From assembly GCA_903899865.1 (NCBI GenBank), contig CAIUKZ010000071.1, positions 1 to 6,796 of the forward strand: a DNA stretch of 6,796 nucleotides. The letters are read 5' to 3'. The notes under the pieces are model-generated. The model did no database searches and was not told the DNA's origin. It saw only the letters and a program-made list of their open reading frames with translations. Shown piece after piece: positions 5,713-6,796 of this stretch. A program made the position numbers and the translations under genes. Source of the stretch: an uncultured Bacteroidales bacterium. Lineage in GTDB: Bacteria; Bacteroidota; Bacteroidia; Bacteroidales; Paludibacteraceae. Numbering within the stretch: the first letter of the stretch is position 1; each line of letters begins with the position of its first letter.

Positions 5713-6796
5713 CTAAATCTCCTTTCTCATTCTTGCAACTGGTATGTTTAACTGTTCACGATACTTAGCTACAGTTCTTCGAGCTATCACATAACCTTTG
5801 GTTTTCAAGACCTCTACCAATGCATCGTCATTCAGTGGTTTTGATTTTTCTTCACTGTTAATGCAGTCTTGAAGTATCTTTTTTATTTCTTTCGTTGAAA
5901 TTTCCTCCCCTGAGTCGTTGGTCATGGATTCTGAAAAAAAGTATTTAACAGAAAAGACACCAAACTCAGTCTGTATATATTTGCTATTGCTCACCCTAGA
6001 GATAGTCGAAATGTCATAGCCAGTCATGTCGGCTATATCTTTCAATATCATTGGTTTTAAGAAGGTTTCATCACCTTCAATAAAAAAGGCTTTTTGATAT
6101 TCTACAATTGCAGTCATGGTTGCAAGCAGGGTTTGTTGCCGTTGTTTGATGGCATCAATAAACCAACGTGCTGAGTCAATTTTTTGTTTAACAAACATCA
6201 CCGCATCCTTCATCTCCCTGCTCTGATTCTTCTTATTACCAGTATAGTCCTGGAACATTTCGTTGTATGTAGCACTGACTCTAAGTTCTGGGATATTGCT
6301 GTTATTCAATGACACAGAAAGCTTATTCTCATCATTTTCCAAAATAAAATCAGGAACAATGGTGGACATGGACTTTTCTAACACATTGCCACTCCAGGCA
6401 TTGCCAGGTTTGGGATTGAGGTGCACAATTTCATTCATCACCCGTTTTAGACATTCATCATCGATATTAAGTGATTTTGTGATTTTGTCGAAATGTTTTT
6501 TGGAAAATTCTTCAAAATACTCGGCTAGCAGTTTCTTGGCAATAGCAACATCAGTACTGTGTTTTTTACGGTCAAGTTGCAAGGCAAGGCACTCCTGCAG
6601 AGTAGTAGCACCTACTCCAGCTGGATCAAACTGTTTTACCATGTCAACAACCTCATACATTTCTTCATCAGAAGTTTGAATCCCAGCCTGAAAAACAATA
6701 TCATCGACCATTGCTTCTGGTGTCCTTCGAAGATAACCCTCTTCGTCAATATTCCCGATTACATACTCTATGAGTGTCTCTTGCTTTTCTGTCAAC
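5713..6796 (-). CDS. rpoN: RNA polymerase sigma-54 factor, N-terminally truncated by window edge
   Basis: The frame is open through the last base of the window, so the TTG at 6795 is an internal leucine codon. About 360 C-terminal residues are visible; comparison with a typical length near 480 suggests roughly 120 residues, including the activator-interacting region I, lie outside. In visible numbering, the core-binding domain includes G-N-I-D-E-E-G-Y-L (14-22) and F-D-P-A-G-V-G-A-T-T-L-Q-E-C-L (56-70). The DNA-binding helix-turn-helix region spans about 252-285 (I-A-D-M-T-G-Y-D-I-S-T-I-S-R-V-S). The RpoN box, which reads the -24 element, is intact at about 338-347 (ARRTVAKYRE). Sigma-54 directs transcription from -24/-12 promoters with AAA+ enhancer-binding activators; none of those activators is in the window. 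The stop is TAG at 5715-5713, and the gene is followed by the PAP2-like gene and prfB on the same strand. Confidence 0.98.
   Translation of the reverse strand, partial: LTEKQETLIEYVIGNIDEEGYLRRTPEAMVDDIVFQAGIQTSDEEMYEVVDMVKQFDPAGVGATTLQECLALQLDRKKHSTDVAIAKKLLAEYFEEFSKKHFDKITKSLNIDDECLKRVMNEIVHLNPKPGNAWSGNVLEKSMSTIVPDFILENDENKLSVSLNNSNIPELRVSATYNEMFQDYTGNKKNQSREMKDAVMFVKQKIDSARWFIDAIKQRQQTLLATMTAIVEYQKAFFIEGDETFLKPMILKDIADMTGYDISTISRVSNSKYIQTEFGVFSVKYFFSESMTNDSGEEISTKEIKKILQDCINSEEKSKPLNDDALVEVLKTKGYVIARRTVAKYREQLNIPVARMRKEI

Noticed and set aside
6263..6679. 138-codon + strand ORF opposite rpoN
   Set aside because: Antisense shadow of well-recognised sigma-54 coding sequence.

Overview
The window looks like chromosomal DNA of a moderately AT-rich member of the Bacteroidota. 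Four things suggest this: a TonB-dependent receptor under a TPP riboswitch, promoter -7 boxes of the form TAnnTTTG, start regions that mostly lack a good Shine-Dalgarno sequence, and housekeeping proteins (sigma-54, RF2) of Bacteroidota type. I cannot place it below phylum with confidence.

Left part (1-2970): the 3' end of a polytopic membrane protein of the lysylphosphatidylglycerol synthase TM-region / flippase-like family (+ strand) converges on a 759-residue TonB-dependent outer-membrane receptor (- strand). A strong hairpin between the two stop codons probably terminates transcription both ways.

Middle (2971-3344): a 374-base intergenic region. On the - strand it holds a nearly perfect TPP riboswitch (3084-3164) with a -7 box about 25 bases upstream (3190-3197). 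Between aptamer and start codon lie an apparent anti-Shine-Dalgarno segment and its competitor. The receptor is therefore predicted to import thiamine or a thiamine derivative and to be shut off when TPP is plentiful. A divergent -7 box (3293-3300) serves a small unrecognised four-helix membrane protein (3345-3743, + strand). That gene ends at another bidirectional terminator (3760-3790).

Right part (3813-6796): three - strand genes that may form one transcript in the order rpoN (sigma-54, N-terminus beyond the window), a PAP2-related membrane protein, and prfB (release factor 2). prfB has an internal in-frame TGA and the classic programmed +1 frameshift site. The real protein is encoded by 4920-3813 in two frames and is about 368 residues long; a simple ORF call would lose its first 50 residues.

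The most rewarding items are the thiamine riboswitch-receptor unit with its readable three-strand switch, the prfB recoding site, and a 15-bp proline-coding tandem repeat in the receptor barrel. I found no RNA gene other than the riboswitch, no mobile element and no CRISPR array.
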